In this document: piece by piece, positions 9,502 to 18,212 of the stretch
Layout: every line of letters begins with the position of its first letter
Position numbering within the stretch: the first letter of the stretch is position 1
Origin: Bordetella genomosp. 8
GTDB lineage: Bacteria > Pseudomonadota > Gammaproteobacteria > Burkholderiales > Burkholderiaceae_B
Direction: 5' to 3'
Length of the DNA stretch: 64,000 bases
NCBI RefSeq assembly: GCF_002119685.1
Contig: NZ_CP021108.1
Coordinates: forward strand, 5,332,001-5,396,000
Notes under the pieces: model-generated
The model's database searches: none
Told to the model about the DNA's origin: nothing
What the model saw: only the letters and a program-made list of their open reading frames with translations
Position numbers and translations under genes: made by a program

Positions 9502-10182
9502 CTAGCGCGCCGGGGAACCCAGCAGTATGCGCGCGATCGCCATCCCAGTCGCGGCCTGGGTCGGCTCGACCACCGGCAGTCCGATTTCCGCCTGCAGCCA
9601 CTCGCGATACGCCGCCATGCCGGCGCAGCCGAGCACGATGACGTCGGCCTGATGCACGTCGCGCAATTGCCGCCCGACATCCGCCAGGCGCGCGCGCGTG
9701 CGGTCCGCGTCCGCCAGTTCCACCACGCCCAGGCCCAGCGGCAGTTCCGCCGCGACGCGGGCGGCGACGCCCATGGCGCCGAACATGCGTCCATGGCGCG
9801 GGATCGATTGCCGCAGGATGGCGATGACGCCTACCCGCTGGCCCTGCGTCATCGCCGTCAGGACGCCGCATTCGCTGATGCCCAGCACCGGCTTGGCGGT
9901 GGCTTCCCGTACCGCATGCAGGCCCGGATCGCTGAAGCAGGCAATGACGTAACCGGCCGCCGCGTCGCCATGTTCTCGGTCCAGCCCCTGCACCAGGCGC
10001 ACCAGCGGCAGGGTGACGCTTTCGACGTCCAGCTGCGTCTGGATGCCGGGCGGGCCTTCGCGCAGTGTCAGGCATTCGATGCGCGGGCCGCCGGGCACGC
10101 GCAGGGCTTGCAGGCCGGCATCGAAAGCATCGGTGACCGCCTGGGTAGAATTCGGGTTGATGACGTACAGCGTCCGTTCCAT
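9502..10182 (-). CDS. Asp/Glu/hydantoin racemase family protein
   Basis: 226 residues with the two-cysteine layout of the Asp/Glu/hydantoin racemase superfamily: Cys in VIACFSDPG in the first half and Cys in VLGCAGMAAY in the second, plus the typical start YVINPNST. Such enzymes use two Cys thiols for two-base racemisation of hydantoins, amino acids or related acids. It is the first gene of a two-gene minus-strand unit with the FAD oxidase and is divergent from the LysR gene. A hydantoinase is encoded in the facing unit, which makes hydantoin racemase the favoured reading; maleate isomerase-like activity is an alternative. Confidence 0.85.
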   Translation of the reverse strand: MERTLYVINPNSTQAVTDAFDAGLQALRVPGGPRIECLTLREGPPGIQTQLDVESVTLPLVRLVQGLDREHGDAAAGYVIACFSDPGLHAVREATAKPVLGISECGVLTAMTQGQRVGVIAILRQSIPRHGRMFGAMGVAARVAAELPLGLGVVELADADRTRARLADVGRQLRDVHQADVIVLGCAGMAAYREWLQAEIGLPVVEPTQAATGMAIARILLGSPAR

Positions 10183-10277
10183 GGCTTTCCTTGCGCGACA
10201 GAGCTGGCTTGGGGATACCTGGGCGAGTCTAGCAGCGGGCCGGCGGCAGGCTGCAATGTCATTTTGTCGGCCCCGCT

Positions 10278-10290
10278 TAACATGTTGTTA
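10278..10290. promoter_or_regulatory. Candidate LysR-type box TAAC-N5-GTTA (site 1)
   Basis: An inverted repeat of the T-N11-A form in the divergent racemase/LysR intergenic region, 43 bp before the LysR ATG. The wider string TTAAC-N5-GTTAT recurs just before the DapA-like gene (site 2), so it may be the binding sequence of this LysR regulator. Confidence 0.5.
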
Positions 10291-10332
10291 TGGCGCGCGG
10301 CGCCGCCGTCCTTCCCTCGACCCCCTAACGCC

Positions 10333-11256
10333 ATGTTGCTCAACCTCAGGCAGATCGAAGTATTCCGCGCCGTCATGACCACCGGTTCGATCAGCGGCGC
10401 GGCCAAGCTGTTGTTCGTCTCCCAGCCGGCCGTCAGCCGCCTGCTGGCGCATACCGAGCAGCGCCTGGGATTCAGCCTGTTCGAGCGCATCAAGGGACGC
10501 CTGTATCCCACGCCGGAAGCACGGCAACTGTTCCGCGAGGTGGAAAACGTCTATGCCGGCGTGCGCCGCGTGGGCGAGCTGGCCGGCGAACTGGCCGAGC
10601 GCCGCACCGGCATCCTGCACGTGGTGTCCAGCCCCAGCATCGGCCACATGCTGATCCCCCTGGCGATTTCGGCCTTCCGTGCCGAGCACGAGGACGTCAA
10701 GGTGACCTTCCAGGCGCTGTCGTTCCGGCCGCTGACCCAGATGCTGCTGGACAACCGCGCGGAGATCGGGGTGGTGATCCTGCCGGCCCAGCATCCCAAC
10801 CTGGTCGCCCAGCCCATAGGCGAGGCGCGGCTGGTCTGCATCTGCCCCTACAACCATCCGCTGGCGCACCGATCCCTGCTGACCATCCAGGACCTGCTCC
10901 CCTACCCGCTGATCTCCTATGGCGTCGATACGCCCTTCGGCGCCCTGGTCGAACAGATGTACCAGGAAGCCGGGGAGCCGCGCCGCCTGGCGGTGGAAGT
11001 CAGCTCGCCGCAGAACGCCTGCTCGCTGGTGCAGGCCGGAGCCGGTATCGCCATCGTCGACGAATTCTCGGTGCGCAGCCGTACGTCCGGCGAATTCGTG
11101 GTGCGGCCCATCGCCCAGTCCAAGGTCCTGACGGCCAGCTTGCTGCAGTCGCGCTTCGAGCCCCTGTCCCAGCTGGCGCAGGCCTTCGTGGATACCCTGC
11201 GCAAGACCATGCGGAACCAGGGTTTCGAGATGGCATCCGGGCAAACCCGAAATTAA
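10333..11256 (+). CDS. LysR family transcriptional regulator
   Basis: 307 residues. The N-terminal winged helix-turn-helix (about residues 4-62) contains TGSISGAAKLLFVSQPAVSR, followed by a periplasmic-binding-protein-like effector domain from about residue 90. The frame is open upstream to 9652, but the HTH fixes the start at ATG 10333. It sits between the racemase/oxidase unit and the DapA-like/hydantoinase/ABC unit and probably controls both. Its stop codon lies inside the second copy of the candidate operator. Confidence 0.93.
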   Translation: MLLNLRQIEVFRAVMTTGSISGAAKLLFVSQPAVSRLLAHTEQRLGFSLFERIKGRLYPTPEARQLFREVENVYAGVRRVGELAGELAERRTGILHVVSSPSIGHMLIPLAISAFRAEHEDVKVTFQALSFRPLTQMLLDNRAEIGVVILPAQHPNLVAQPIGEARLVCICPYNHPLAHRSLLTIQDLLPYPLISYGVDTPFGALVEQMYQEAGEPRRLAVEVSSPQNACSLVQAGAGIAIVDEFSVRSRTSGEFVVRPIAQSKVLTASLLQSRFEPLSQLAQAFVDTLRKTMRNQGFEMASGQTRN

Positions 11257-11266
11257 CGGCGTGTTA
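11254..11266. promoter_or_regulatory. Candidate LysR-type box TAAC-N5-GTTA (site 2)
   Basis: This second copy of TTAAC-N5-GTTAT starts at the TAA stop of the LysR gene and lies about 105 bp before the ATG of the DapA-like gene. Recurrence at both divergently controlled units supports an operator role; no footprint data exist. Confidence 0.5.
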
Positions 11267-11370
11267 TAGGACGCCAATAAAAAAACAAGTGGAGTTCTGC
11301 GGGACTGCCTTTAGGATGGTCATCCATGCCCGGCGCGGCTTGCCGGGCGCCCGACCGACCTGGAGACGAA

Positions 11371-12294
11371 ATGACCGCCGCCCCCGACGCCCACGGCGTT
11401 TTCACCATCTGCCCGACGCCGTTCGACGATGCCCTGCAGGTCGACACCGACAGCATACGCAGCCTGGTGGATTTCCTGCTGCCCACCGGCATCAAGGGCC
11501 TGGCGGTGCTCGGCTTCCTGGGCGAACTGCATAAGCTGTCGTCGGCCGAACGGCGGCTGGTGCTGAAGACCTTCGTCGACCATGCCAACGGCCGCGTGCC
11601 GGTGTGGGTGGGCGTGCGCGGCCTGGGCATCGCCGGCGCCATCGAACAGGCACGCGAGGCCCAGGAACTGGGCGCCGCCGCGGTATTCGCCGCGCCGCTG
11701 GACAACGCCAGCGACGCCGTGCTGTTCGACTACTACAAGGCGGTCGCGCAGGCCGTCAGCATCCCGGTCGTCATCCATGACTTTCCCGATTCCTTCGGCA
11801 CCGAGATTCGCCCCGAACTCGTGGCGCGGCTGGCGCGCGAAGGCGGCGTGCATGCGATCAAGATGGAAGAACCACCGGTCGGCCAGAAGATCACGCGCAT
11901 CCGCGAGCTGTGCGGCGACGCGCCGATGAAGATCTTCGGCGGCCTGGGCGGCGTGTATTTCCTGGAAGAACTGCAACGCGGCGCGGCGGGAACGATGACC
12001 GGCTTCGCCTTCCCCGAAATCCTGGCGGCGATCTACGACAGGCACGCGGCGGGCGACGCCGCCGGCGCCGCCGCGATCTTCGACCGCTACTGCCCCCTGA
12101 TACGCTACGAATTCCAGCCCAAGATCGGGCTGGCGCTGCGCAAGTACATCTACCAGCGTCGCGGCGCCATCCGCAGCAACGCCCTGCGGTCCCCCGGCAT
12201 GCGCATGGACCCGGTTACCGCCACGGAACTGGAAGCCACCGTCCGCCGGGTCGGCCTGTCGCTGGATGTCGCCGGCGCGCAGCGCATCGCATGA
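11371..12294 (+). CDS. Dihydrodipicolinate synthase/N-acetylneuraminate lyase superfamily protein
   Basis: 307 residues with the DapA-like TIM barrel. A GFLGE motif replaces GTTGE, and the Schiff-base lysine is present in HAIKMEEP. At the place of the catalytic YNxP tyrosine the sequence reads IHDFPD, so the Tyr appears to be His and the enzyme is unlikely to be a housekeeping DapA. A GGAGACGAA ribosome site fixes the start at 11371; ATG 11326 is upstream in frame. It leads the hydantoinase and amino acid ABC genes and probably performs a retro-aldol, dehydratase or related step on a catabolic 2-keto acid. Confidence 0.85.
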   Translation: MTAAPDAHGVFTICPTPFDDALQVDTDSIRSLVDFLLPTGIKGLAVLGFLGELHKLSSAERRLVLKTFVDHANGRVPVWVGVRGLGIAGAIEQAREAQELGAAAVFAAPLDNASDAVLFDYYKAVAQAVSIPVVIHDFPDSFGTEIRPELVARLAREGGVHAIKMEEPPVGQKITRIRELCGDAPMKIFGGLGGVYFLEELQRGAAGTMTGFAFPEILAAIYDRHAAGDAAGAAAIFDRYCPLIRYEFQPKIGLALRKYIYQRRGAIRSNALRSPGMRMDPVTATELEATVRRVGLSLDVAGAQRIA

Positions 12295-12326
12295 ACACCC
12301 CGCATCCCGAACAAGGAATCAGTCCC

Positions 12327-13799
12327 ATGGCCGCGTCCGGCGAATTCGATCTGACCATACGCAATGGCCGCATCAGCACGGCGTCCGATACCTTCCATGC
12401 CGACATCGGCATACGCAACGGCGTCATCGCCGCCGTCGCGCAAAACCTGGCGCCCGGCCGCGAGGACATCGACGCCAGCGGCCGCTGGGTGCTGCCCGGC
12501 GGCATCGACAGCCACTGCCACGTCGAGCAGCTGTCGGGCATGGGCGTCATGTGCGCCGACGACTTCTACAGCGCCACGGTGTCGGCGGCCTTCGGCGGCA
12601 CCACGACCATCATCCCCTTCGCCGCGCAGCATCGCGGCAACGCCATACCGGAAGTCGTCGCCGACTATCACCGCCGCGCGGCGGAAAAGGCCGTCATCGA
12701 CTACGGCTTTCACCTGATCCTGTCGGATCCCACGAAACAGGCGCTAAGGCACGACCTGCCGCAATTGATCCGCGATGGCGTCAGCTCGTTCAAGGTCTAC
12801 ATGACCTATGACCGCCTGAAGCTGGACGATTACCAGCTGCTGGACGTGCTGGAAGTCGCGGACCGCGAAGGCGCGCTGGTGATGGTGCATGCCGAAAACA
12901 ACGACATGATCCGCTGGATCGCCCGCCGGCTGGTGGAACGCGGCATGACTGCGCCCAAGTACCACGCCGTGGCGCACGACCCCATCGCGGAAAGCGAGGC
13001 CACCCACCGCGCCGTCGCGCTGGCGCGGCTGATGGACGTGCCGCTGCTGATCGTGCACGTGGCCGGCCTGGAAGCGGTGCGGGTGATCCATTCCTCGCAG
13101 TCGCTGGGCCTGCCCATCCTGGCGGAAAGCTGCCCGCAGTACCTGTTCCTGACGCAGGACGACCTGGACCGCGACGGCCTGGAAGGCGCCAAGTATTGCT
13201 GCAGCCCGCCGCCGCGCGACGCGGCCTCGCAGCAGGCGGTATGGGACGGCCTGCTGGACGGCACCCTGCAGATGTATTCGTCCGACCACGCGCCCTACCG
13301 CTTCGACGCCAGCGGCAAGCTGCCCAAGGGCGACCAGACCACCTTCAAGGACATGGCCAACGGCGTGCCGGGGCTGGAGCTGCGCATGCCGCTGCTGTTT
13401 TCAGAAGGCGTGCTGACGGGCCGCATGACGATAGAACGCTTCGTGGCCGTGACGTCCACCAACCATGCCCGCACCTACGGCCTGCATCCGCGCAAGGGCA
13501 CGATCGCCGTGGGCGCCGACGCCGACGTGGCGGTGTGGAATCCCGAACGGGTAGTGCGCATCAGCGCCGGCATGCTGCACGACCAGGTGGGCTATACGCC
13601 CTACGAAGGCCGCACGGTGCGCGGCTGGCCCGAGATCGTCACCAGCCGTGGCCGTGTCGTGGTGCGGGACGGCAAGCTGCGCGTCGAACGCGGCAGCGGC
13701 CAGTTCCTGAAGCGCGGCACGCCGGAACCCGTACTGCGCCAGCGCCTGAACGGCAATCCCAACAGCATCATGCGCAAGTTTTTTTCCCAAGACGCCTGA
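12327..13799 (+). CDS. Dihydropyrimidinase / D-hydantoinase
   Basis: About 490 residues of the cyclic amidohydrolase family, which opens hydantoin or dihydropyrimidine rings to N-carbamoyl acids. Visible metal ligands are the HxH pair in DSHCHVEQ, the carboxylated lysine in SSFKVYMTYD, His in MVHAENN and IVHVAG, and Asp in YSSDHAPY. Start chosen at ATG 12327, 8 nt after AAGGAA; ATG 12291, overlapping the previous stop, would add 12 residues. A carbamoylase, the usual next enzyme, is not encoded nearby. Confidence 0.9.
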   Translation: MAASGEFDLTIRNGRISTASDTFHADIGIRNGVIAAVAQNLAPGREDIDASGRWVLPGGIDSHCHVEQLSGMGVMCADDFYSATVSAAFGGTTTIIPFAAQHRGNAIPEVVADYHRRAAEKAVIDYGFHLILSDPTKQALRHDLPQLIRDGVSSFKVYMTYDRLKLDDYQLLDVLEVADREGALVMVHAENNDMIRWIARRLVERGMTAPKYHAVAHDPIAESEATHRAVALARLMDVPLLIVHVAGLEAVRVIHSSQSLGLPILAESCPQYLFLTQDDLDRDGLEGAKYCCSPPPRDAASQQAVWDGLLDGTLQMYSSDHAPYRFDASGKLPKGDQTTFKDMANGVPGLELRMPLLFSEGVLTGRMTIERFVAVTSTNHARTYGLHPRKGTIAVGADADVAVWNPERVVRISAGMLHDQVGYTPYEGRTVRGWPEIVTSRGRVVVRDGKLRVERGSGQFLKRGTPEPVLRQRLNGNPNSIMRKFFSQDA

Positions 13800-13905
13800 G
13801 AGCGCCAGGGTTTTCACACACAAACATACGAGACGCCCCTACGACCTGCCCCACCACTTGCCCTTACGACCTGCCAGCCAGGCCGCCTTTTTCAAGGACC
13901 GAACC

Positions 13906-14757
13906 ATGACACGCACCGCCTTCCCGACGACCGCCATCCGCATGGCCGGGTTCCTGCTCGCCGCCGCCTGCTGCGGCACGGCCTGGAGTGCCCAGCCCCT
14001 GGTCACCGGCGTGGACGCGACCTTCGCGCCACATGCCATGCCGAAGCTGGCGGGCGGCCTGCAGGGCTTCAACATCGACCTGGGCGAAGCGCTGGCCAAA
14101 CAGCTGGGCACCACCGTCAATATCGAAGGCACGGAGTACTCGGCGCTGATCCCGGGGCTTAACGCCAAGAAATACGATTTCGTACTGGCGCCGACGACGG
14201 CCACGCCGGAACGCGCCAAGTCGCTGCTGTTCTCGGAAGGCTATCTGAACACCGACTACACCTTCCTGGTGGCCAAGTCCAAGCCCGATATCACCGGCCT
14301 GCAGGACCTGAAGGGCAAGACCATCGCGGTGAACAAGGGATCGGCGTATGAAAGCTGGGCCCACGACAACGCGGAGAAATACGGCTTCAAGTACGACGTC
14401 TACGCCAGCAACGCCGACGCGGTCCAGGCCGTGCAATCCGGTCGCGCGGATGCCAACCTGGCCGGCAATACGGTCACGGCATGGGCGGCCAAGCAGAACC
14501 CGGCCGTGAAGGCCACCTACACCATCCAGACCGGATTGGTATGGGCGCTGGCATTCCGCAAGGACGACAAGGCCGGCCGCGACAGGATTTCCACCGCGCT
14601 CAAATGCCTGAAGCAGAATGGCACCGTATCGGCGCTGGCGCAGAAGTGGTTCGGCTTCAAGCCGGCAGCCGGCTCCGCCGCCGCCACCGTGGGTGTCGGC
14701 CAGGGCGTGCCCGGCCTGGAAGGCTACGACCCCACCCCGGTCTCCCTCCACTGCTAA
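13906..14757 (+). CDS. Amino acid ABC transporter substrate-binding protein (family 3)
   Basis: 283 residues with a signal peptide (about 1-30, ending TAWSAQP) and the SBP_bac_3 fold: GFNIDLGEALAKQLG early, then DLKGKTIAVNKGSAYE and an NPAVKATYTI hinge region. Such proteins capture polar amino acids or their derivatives. AAGGACC precedes ATG 13906; an upstream ATG at 13858 lacks such a site. It is followed by an ATPase and two permeases, giving a complete importer. Placement after a hydantoinase suggests uptake of a hydantoin, carbamoyl amino acid or related compound. Confidence 0.9.
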   Translation: MTRTAFPTTAIRMAGFLLAAACCGTAWSAQPLVTGVDATFAPHAMPKLAGGLQGFNIDLGEALAKQLGTTVNIEGTEYSALIPGLNAKKYDFVLAPTTATPERAKSLLFSEGYLNTDYTFLVAKSKPDITGLQDLKGKTIAVNKGSAYESWAHDNAEKYGFKYDVYASNADAVQAVQSGRADANLAGNTVTAWAAKQNPAVKATYTIQTGLVWALAFRKDDKAGRDRISTALKCLKQNGTVSALAQKWFGFKPAAGSAAATVGVGQGVPGLEGYDPTPVSLHC

Positions 14758-14850
14758 GGATGGGGCCCACCCCCGAAGCGCTCCGCGCTTCCCCCTCAAG
14801 GGGGCGACGCCAGCGGACCGGCAAAGCCGGATCCGCGGCGTCCCCGATCA
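14758..14850. repeat. Intergenic hairpin repeat of Burkholderiales type
   Basis: Between the binding-protein and ATPase genes lies a GC-rich block with three nested inverted repeats: GAAGCGC-tcc-GCGCTTC, CCCCC-tcaa-GGGGG and CCGGC-aaa-GCCGG. I recognise this arrangement as a short intergenic repeat found widely in Burkholderiales genomes. Only one copy was seen here. It could attenuate transcription, giving more binding protein than ATPase mRNA. Confidence 0.6.
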
Positions 14851-14898
14851 TGCGGCATCTGCTTCTTGCGAATATGCGCGGCGCATTGGAAAAATGAT

Positions 14899-15669
14899 AT
14901 GGAACGTCCCATTTTGCGTATCGTGGGACTGCACAAGTCCTATGGACAGAATGCGGTCCTGAAGGGCGTTGACCTGGATGTGCGGCGCGGCGAGCTGGTC
15001 TTCATCATCGGGCCTTCGGGGTCCGGCAAGAGCAGCCTGCTGCGTTGCTGCAACCAGCTTGAACCGTCGACGTCCGGCCAGATCGTGGTGGACGGCGACG
15101 TCATCACCGCGCATGGCGCCGACCTGAACCGCATCCGGCAGAACATCGGCATGGTGTTCCAGCACTTCAATCTGTACCGCCACATGACGGCGCTGGGCAA
15201 CGTCACGCTGGCGCTGCGCAAGGTGCAGAAGCTGAGCCGCGCGCAGGCCGAAGAACGCGGCCTGGAAGCGCTGCGGCGCGTGGGCCTGGCCGATCGCGGC
15301 GACGCCTATCCGGATCAGCTCTCGGGTGGCCAGCAGCAGCGTGTGGGCATCGCGCGCGCCCTGGCGCTGCGGCCGAAAATCGTGCTGTTCGACGAACCCA
15401 CCAGCGCGTTGGATCCCGAACTGGTCGGCGGCGTCCTGAACGTCATGCGCGAGCTCAAGCGCGACGGCATGACCATGGTCGTGGTCAGCCACGAGATGGC
15501 TTTCGCGCGCGCCGCCGCCGACCGCGTCGTCTTCATGGACGGCGGCGTGATCGTCGAACAAGGTCCGCCGGAACAGGTCTTCGGCGCACCCACGCATCCG
15601 CGCACGCGCAGCTTCCTGGCGCACCTGTCCGATCATGGGGCGGAGGCGGCGGACTCCCAGGCGGCCTGA
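14899..15669 (+). CDS. Amino acid ABC transporter ATP-binding protein (GlnQ/HisP type)
   Basis: 256 residues with Walker A GPSGSGKS, Q-loop MVFQHFNLY, signature LSGGQQQR, Walker B VLFDEPTSALDPE and H-loop VVSHEM. This is the compact single-domain layout of polar amino acid importers. Start chosen at ATG 14899 (MERPILRIVGLHKSYG); ATG 14866 would extend it into the intergenic repeat tail. It powers the transporter formed with the two permeases downstream. Confidence 0.93.
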   Translation: MERPILRIVGLHKSYGQNAVLKGVDLDVRRGELVFIIGPSGSGKSSLLRCCNQLEPSTSGQIVVDGDVITAHGADLNRIRQNIGMVFQHFNLYRHMTALGNVTLALRKVQKLSRAQAEERGLEALRRVGLADRGDAYPDQLSGGQQQRVGIARALALRPKIVLFDEPTSALDPELVGGVLNVMRELKRDGMTMVVVSHEMAFARAAADRVVFMDGGVIVEQGPPEQVFGAPTHPRTRSFLAHLSDHGAEAADSQAA

Positions 15670-15731
15670 GCGCCTGGTCCTTCCCCCACCCCGCGCAAAT
15701 CCCGCCAGGAACTCGCAACGAGCCCGCCGCC

Positions 15732-16409
15732 ATGGACCTGAAAGCCTTCGCCTTTTCCTTTTTCAACGCCGACGTCGCATGGCGCTACCTGCCCGACATC
15801 CTGACCGGCATGTGGGTCACGCTGCAGCTGGGCGTCGCCGTCGCCGTCAGCGGACTCGCGCTGGGCTTCGTCCTGGCGGTGCTGCGCGCCCTGCACCTGC
15901 GCGCACTGAACGTCGCGATCATCTGCTTCGCGGATATCCTGCGCGCCCTGCCGCCGCTGGTGGTGATCATGGTGCTGTTCTTCGCCTTTCCATACATCAA
16001 CCTGGCCATGTCGGCCTTCGCCGCGACCTGGCTGTCGCTGACGCTGGTGCTGGCCGCCTTCGCGGAAGAAATCTTCTGGGCCGGCATCCTGTCGGTGCCG
16101 CGCGGCCAGGCCGAAGCCGCGCGCGCCACCGGCCTGGGCTGGCTGCAGACCATGCTCCACGTCGTCATGCCACAGGCGATCCGCCTGACGGTGGCGCCGT
16201 TGACCAATCGGGTGATCGCCATCACCAAGAGCACCGCGCTGGGATCGGTGGTGGGCTTGAGCGAAGTCCTGAACAACGCGCAGTCGGCCAGCAGCAACGC
16301 GGGCAACGCGACCCCGCTGACCCTGGGCGCCATCGCCTGCCTGGCCATCTTCATACCCGTCGTGCTGCTGGGGCGTTGGGTCGAGACGCGATTCCGCTGG
16401 AAGAGCTGA
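15732..16409 (+). CDS. Amino acid ABC transporter permease (HisM/GlnP type)
   Basis: 225 residues of inner-membrane permease with about five hydrophobic segments and the EAA loop seen as GQAEAARATGLGWLQTM before VVMPQAIR. Family length is normal. It is the first of two consecutive permease genes, consistent with a heterodimeric channel. Confidence 0.92.
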   Translation: MDLKAFAFSFFNADVAWRYLPDILTGMWVTLQLGVAVAVSGLALGFVLAVLRALHLRALNVAIICFADILRALPPLVVIMVLFFAFPYINLAMSAFAATWLSLTLVLAAFAEEIFWAGILSVPRGQAEAARATGLGWLQTMLHVVMPQAIRLTVAPLTNRVIAITKSTALGSVVGLSEVLNNAQSASSNAGNATPLTLGAIACLAIFIPVVLLGRWVETRFRWKS

Positions 16410-16483
16410 ATCCGGGAATCCCGAGCCCCCCTTACGCGTATCGCCATCGCCCACGCGGCACCAAGACAGGCATGCCATAGACC

Positions 16484-17158
16484 ATGGATCAATTACTGCA
16501 GAACTTCTTCAACCTGGACATCTACATCAGCGTCGCGCCCTACCTGCTGCAGGGGCTGGGCCGCACGCTGCTGTTGTCGGCCATCGTCATTCCCGTGGGC
16601 CTGGCTTCGGGGCTGGCGATCGGCGTGCTATCCATCACGTTGAAGCGGCGCTGGACGCGCTTTCTGCTGGCCGTCTATATCGATTTCTTCCGCGCCCTGC
16701 CGCCGCTGGTATTGCTGATTTTCATCTACTTCGGAGCGCCCTTCCTGGGCCTGGACCTGCCCAAGCTCCTGGCGGTGGCCATCGGCTTCATGCTGAACAA
16801 CTCGTCCTACTACGGCGAGGTCTTCCGTGCCGGCCTGGAAAGCGTGCCGCGCGGCCAGGTCGAGGCCGCCCGGTCCACGGGCCTGAGCGCCGCGCAAACG
16901 CTGTGGTACGTACAGATTCCGCAGGCCGCGCGCAACGTCATGCCGGACCTGATCAGCAATACGCTGGAAGTGGTCAAGCTGACCACGCTGGCCAGCGCGG
17001 TGGCCTTGCCCGAGCTGCTGCGTGTCGCGCGCGATGCGCAGTCGCTGGTGTACAACCCCTCACCCATCGTGCTGGCCGCGCTGTTCTATCTGGCGCTGCT
17101 GTGGCCGGTGGTGCGCCTGTTGAGCCGGCTGGAACATCGGCATTTGGGAGCGCGCTGA
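16484..17158 (+). CDS. Amino acid ABC transporter permease (HisQ/GlnP type)
   Basis: 224 residues, paralogous to the preceding permease: GQVEAARSTGLSAAQTLWYV then PQAARNVMPDL is the EAA loop region, with five to six hydrophobic segments. It is the last gene of the plus-strand unit and is convergent with the SMP-30 gene 60 bp downstream; no obvious intrinsic terminator was seen between them. Confidence 0.92.
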   Translation: MDQLLQNFFNLDIYISVAPYLLQGLGRTLLLSAIVIPVGLASGLAIGVLSITLKRRWTRFLLAVYIDFFRALPPLVLLIFIYFGAPFLGLDLPKLLAVAIGFMLNNSSYYGEVFRAGLESVPRGQVEAARSTGLSAAQTLWYVQIPQAARNVMPDLISNTLEVVKLTTLASAVALPELLRVARDAQSLVYNPSPIVLAALFYLALLWPVVRLLSRLEHRHLGAR

Positions 17159-17218
17159 GCCCCCGTACTCACACCAGCGCCGCTCCCAGCCTGTCCGGGC
17201 CTGGCCTGTCCGGTAGAT

Positions 17219-18148
17219 TCAACGCCCGGTGGCATGCGAGAACAATGCCATCCCCGCAGCGGGCAGGTCCGCTTCCAGCACGGTCCCGCTGGCGGATTCC
17301 GTCATCACCAGCCGCGACGTGCCCGGCCGGTATGCAATGTTGGTGACCGTGCCGCCCATGGGACTGCGGATGAAATGCGTCACATCGCCATTCGGCTCCA
17401 CCAGGAAGGCGCCGCCCAGGCTGGCGTGGGCCACCACCAGGCGGTTGTCCGCGTCCACCGCCAGTCCGTCCGGCCCGCTGGTGCCGAAGAACGTCCGGAA
17501 GGCGCCGACCTTGGACAGCGTACCGTCGGCCAGCAGCGGCCCGCGCCACACCGAATTGCCGCGCGTCACCGCGGTGTACAGGAAGGCTTCGTTGCGATCC
17601 AGCGCGATGCCGTTGGGGCTGGGCACGTTGTCCAGCAAGCGGTCCAGCCGCCCTGACGGCGCCAGCCGGTAGACCCGTCCGCTGGGATCATGCAGCCCGG
17701 TCTGGCCCTGGTCGGTGAAGTACAGATCCCCCGCCGCGTCGAAGGTCAGGTCGTTGGGCCCCTTGAAGCCCTCCGAATTGCGGTGGCCCAACGGAGTATC
17801 GATGGCGCCGGTACGCGGATCCACGCGCAGGATGCCGCGACGGTAGTCGGCGATCCACAGCGCGCCGTCGGCATGGATGGCGATGCCATTGGGCCATCCG
17901 TCGTATTCGGCCACCAGCTCCCATTCCAGCGCGGGGCTGATGCGAAAGATCCGGCCGTAGGGGATGTCGGTGACGTACAGATTGCCGTCGCGATCGAAGG
18001 CCGGGCCTTCCAGGAAGCAATCGATGCGATGGCCCGGCTTGTTGGCCGACGCCCAGCCGTTGTCTCGCGGTTGCCGGAAGCGGTCGGGCAGCCGCGTCAG
18101 CGCGCGGGCTTCGATCACCACCGGCGGGGTAAAAGTCATGTTCCACAT
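17219..18148 (-). CDS. SMP-30/gluconolactonase family protein (lactonase)
   Basis: About 309 residues of the SMP-30/gluconolactonase six-bladed propeller. Putative divalent-metal ligands are visible as Glu in EGPAFDRDGN, Asn in GPNDLTFD and SPNGIALD, and Asp in GPDGLAVD. Such enzymes hydrolyse sugar-acid or other lactones. A GGAG site 8 nt upstream favours ATG 18148; ATG 18154 and 18139 are alternatives. It is the last gene of a seven-gene minus-strand operon and probably opens a lactone that feeds the pathway. Confidence 0.88.
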   Translation of the reverse strand: MWNMTFTPPVVIEARALTRLPDRFRQPRDNGWASANKPGHRIDCFLEGPAFDRDGNLYVTDIPYGRIFRISPALEWELVAEYDGWPNGIAIHADGALWIADYRRGILRVDPRTGAIDTPLGHRNSEGFKGPNDLTFDAAGDLYFTDQGQTGLHDPSGRVYRLAPSGRLDRLLDNVPSPNGIALDRNEAFLYTAVTRGNSVWRGPLLADGTLSKVGAFRTFFGTSGPDGLAVDADNRLVVAHASLGGAFLVEPNGDVTHFIRSPMGGTVTNIAYRPGTSRLVMTESASGTVLEADLPAAGMALFSHATGR

Positions 18149-18212
18149 ATGCATTGCTCCAGGGCCAGGTCGGTGACTGGGTTCGCCCGGCGCGCCGGAC
18201 GTTCCCATGGCA

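Noticed and set aside
8093..10075. A 660-residue fusion of FAD oxidase with an N-terminal domain
   Set aside because: The extra N-terminal sequence is a shadow of the racemase gene in another frame; an internal ATG at 9499 fits the oxidase family.
11256..11275. GGCGT-N8-ACGCC hairpin followed by an A-run as a terminator for the LysR gene
   Set aside because: On the plus strand the hairpin is followed by A residues, not T, so it would terminate only minus-strand transcription, and no minus-strand gene ends there. The LysR-type box overlaps it and explains the symmetry better.
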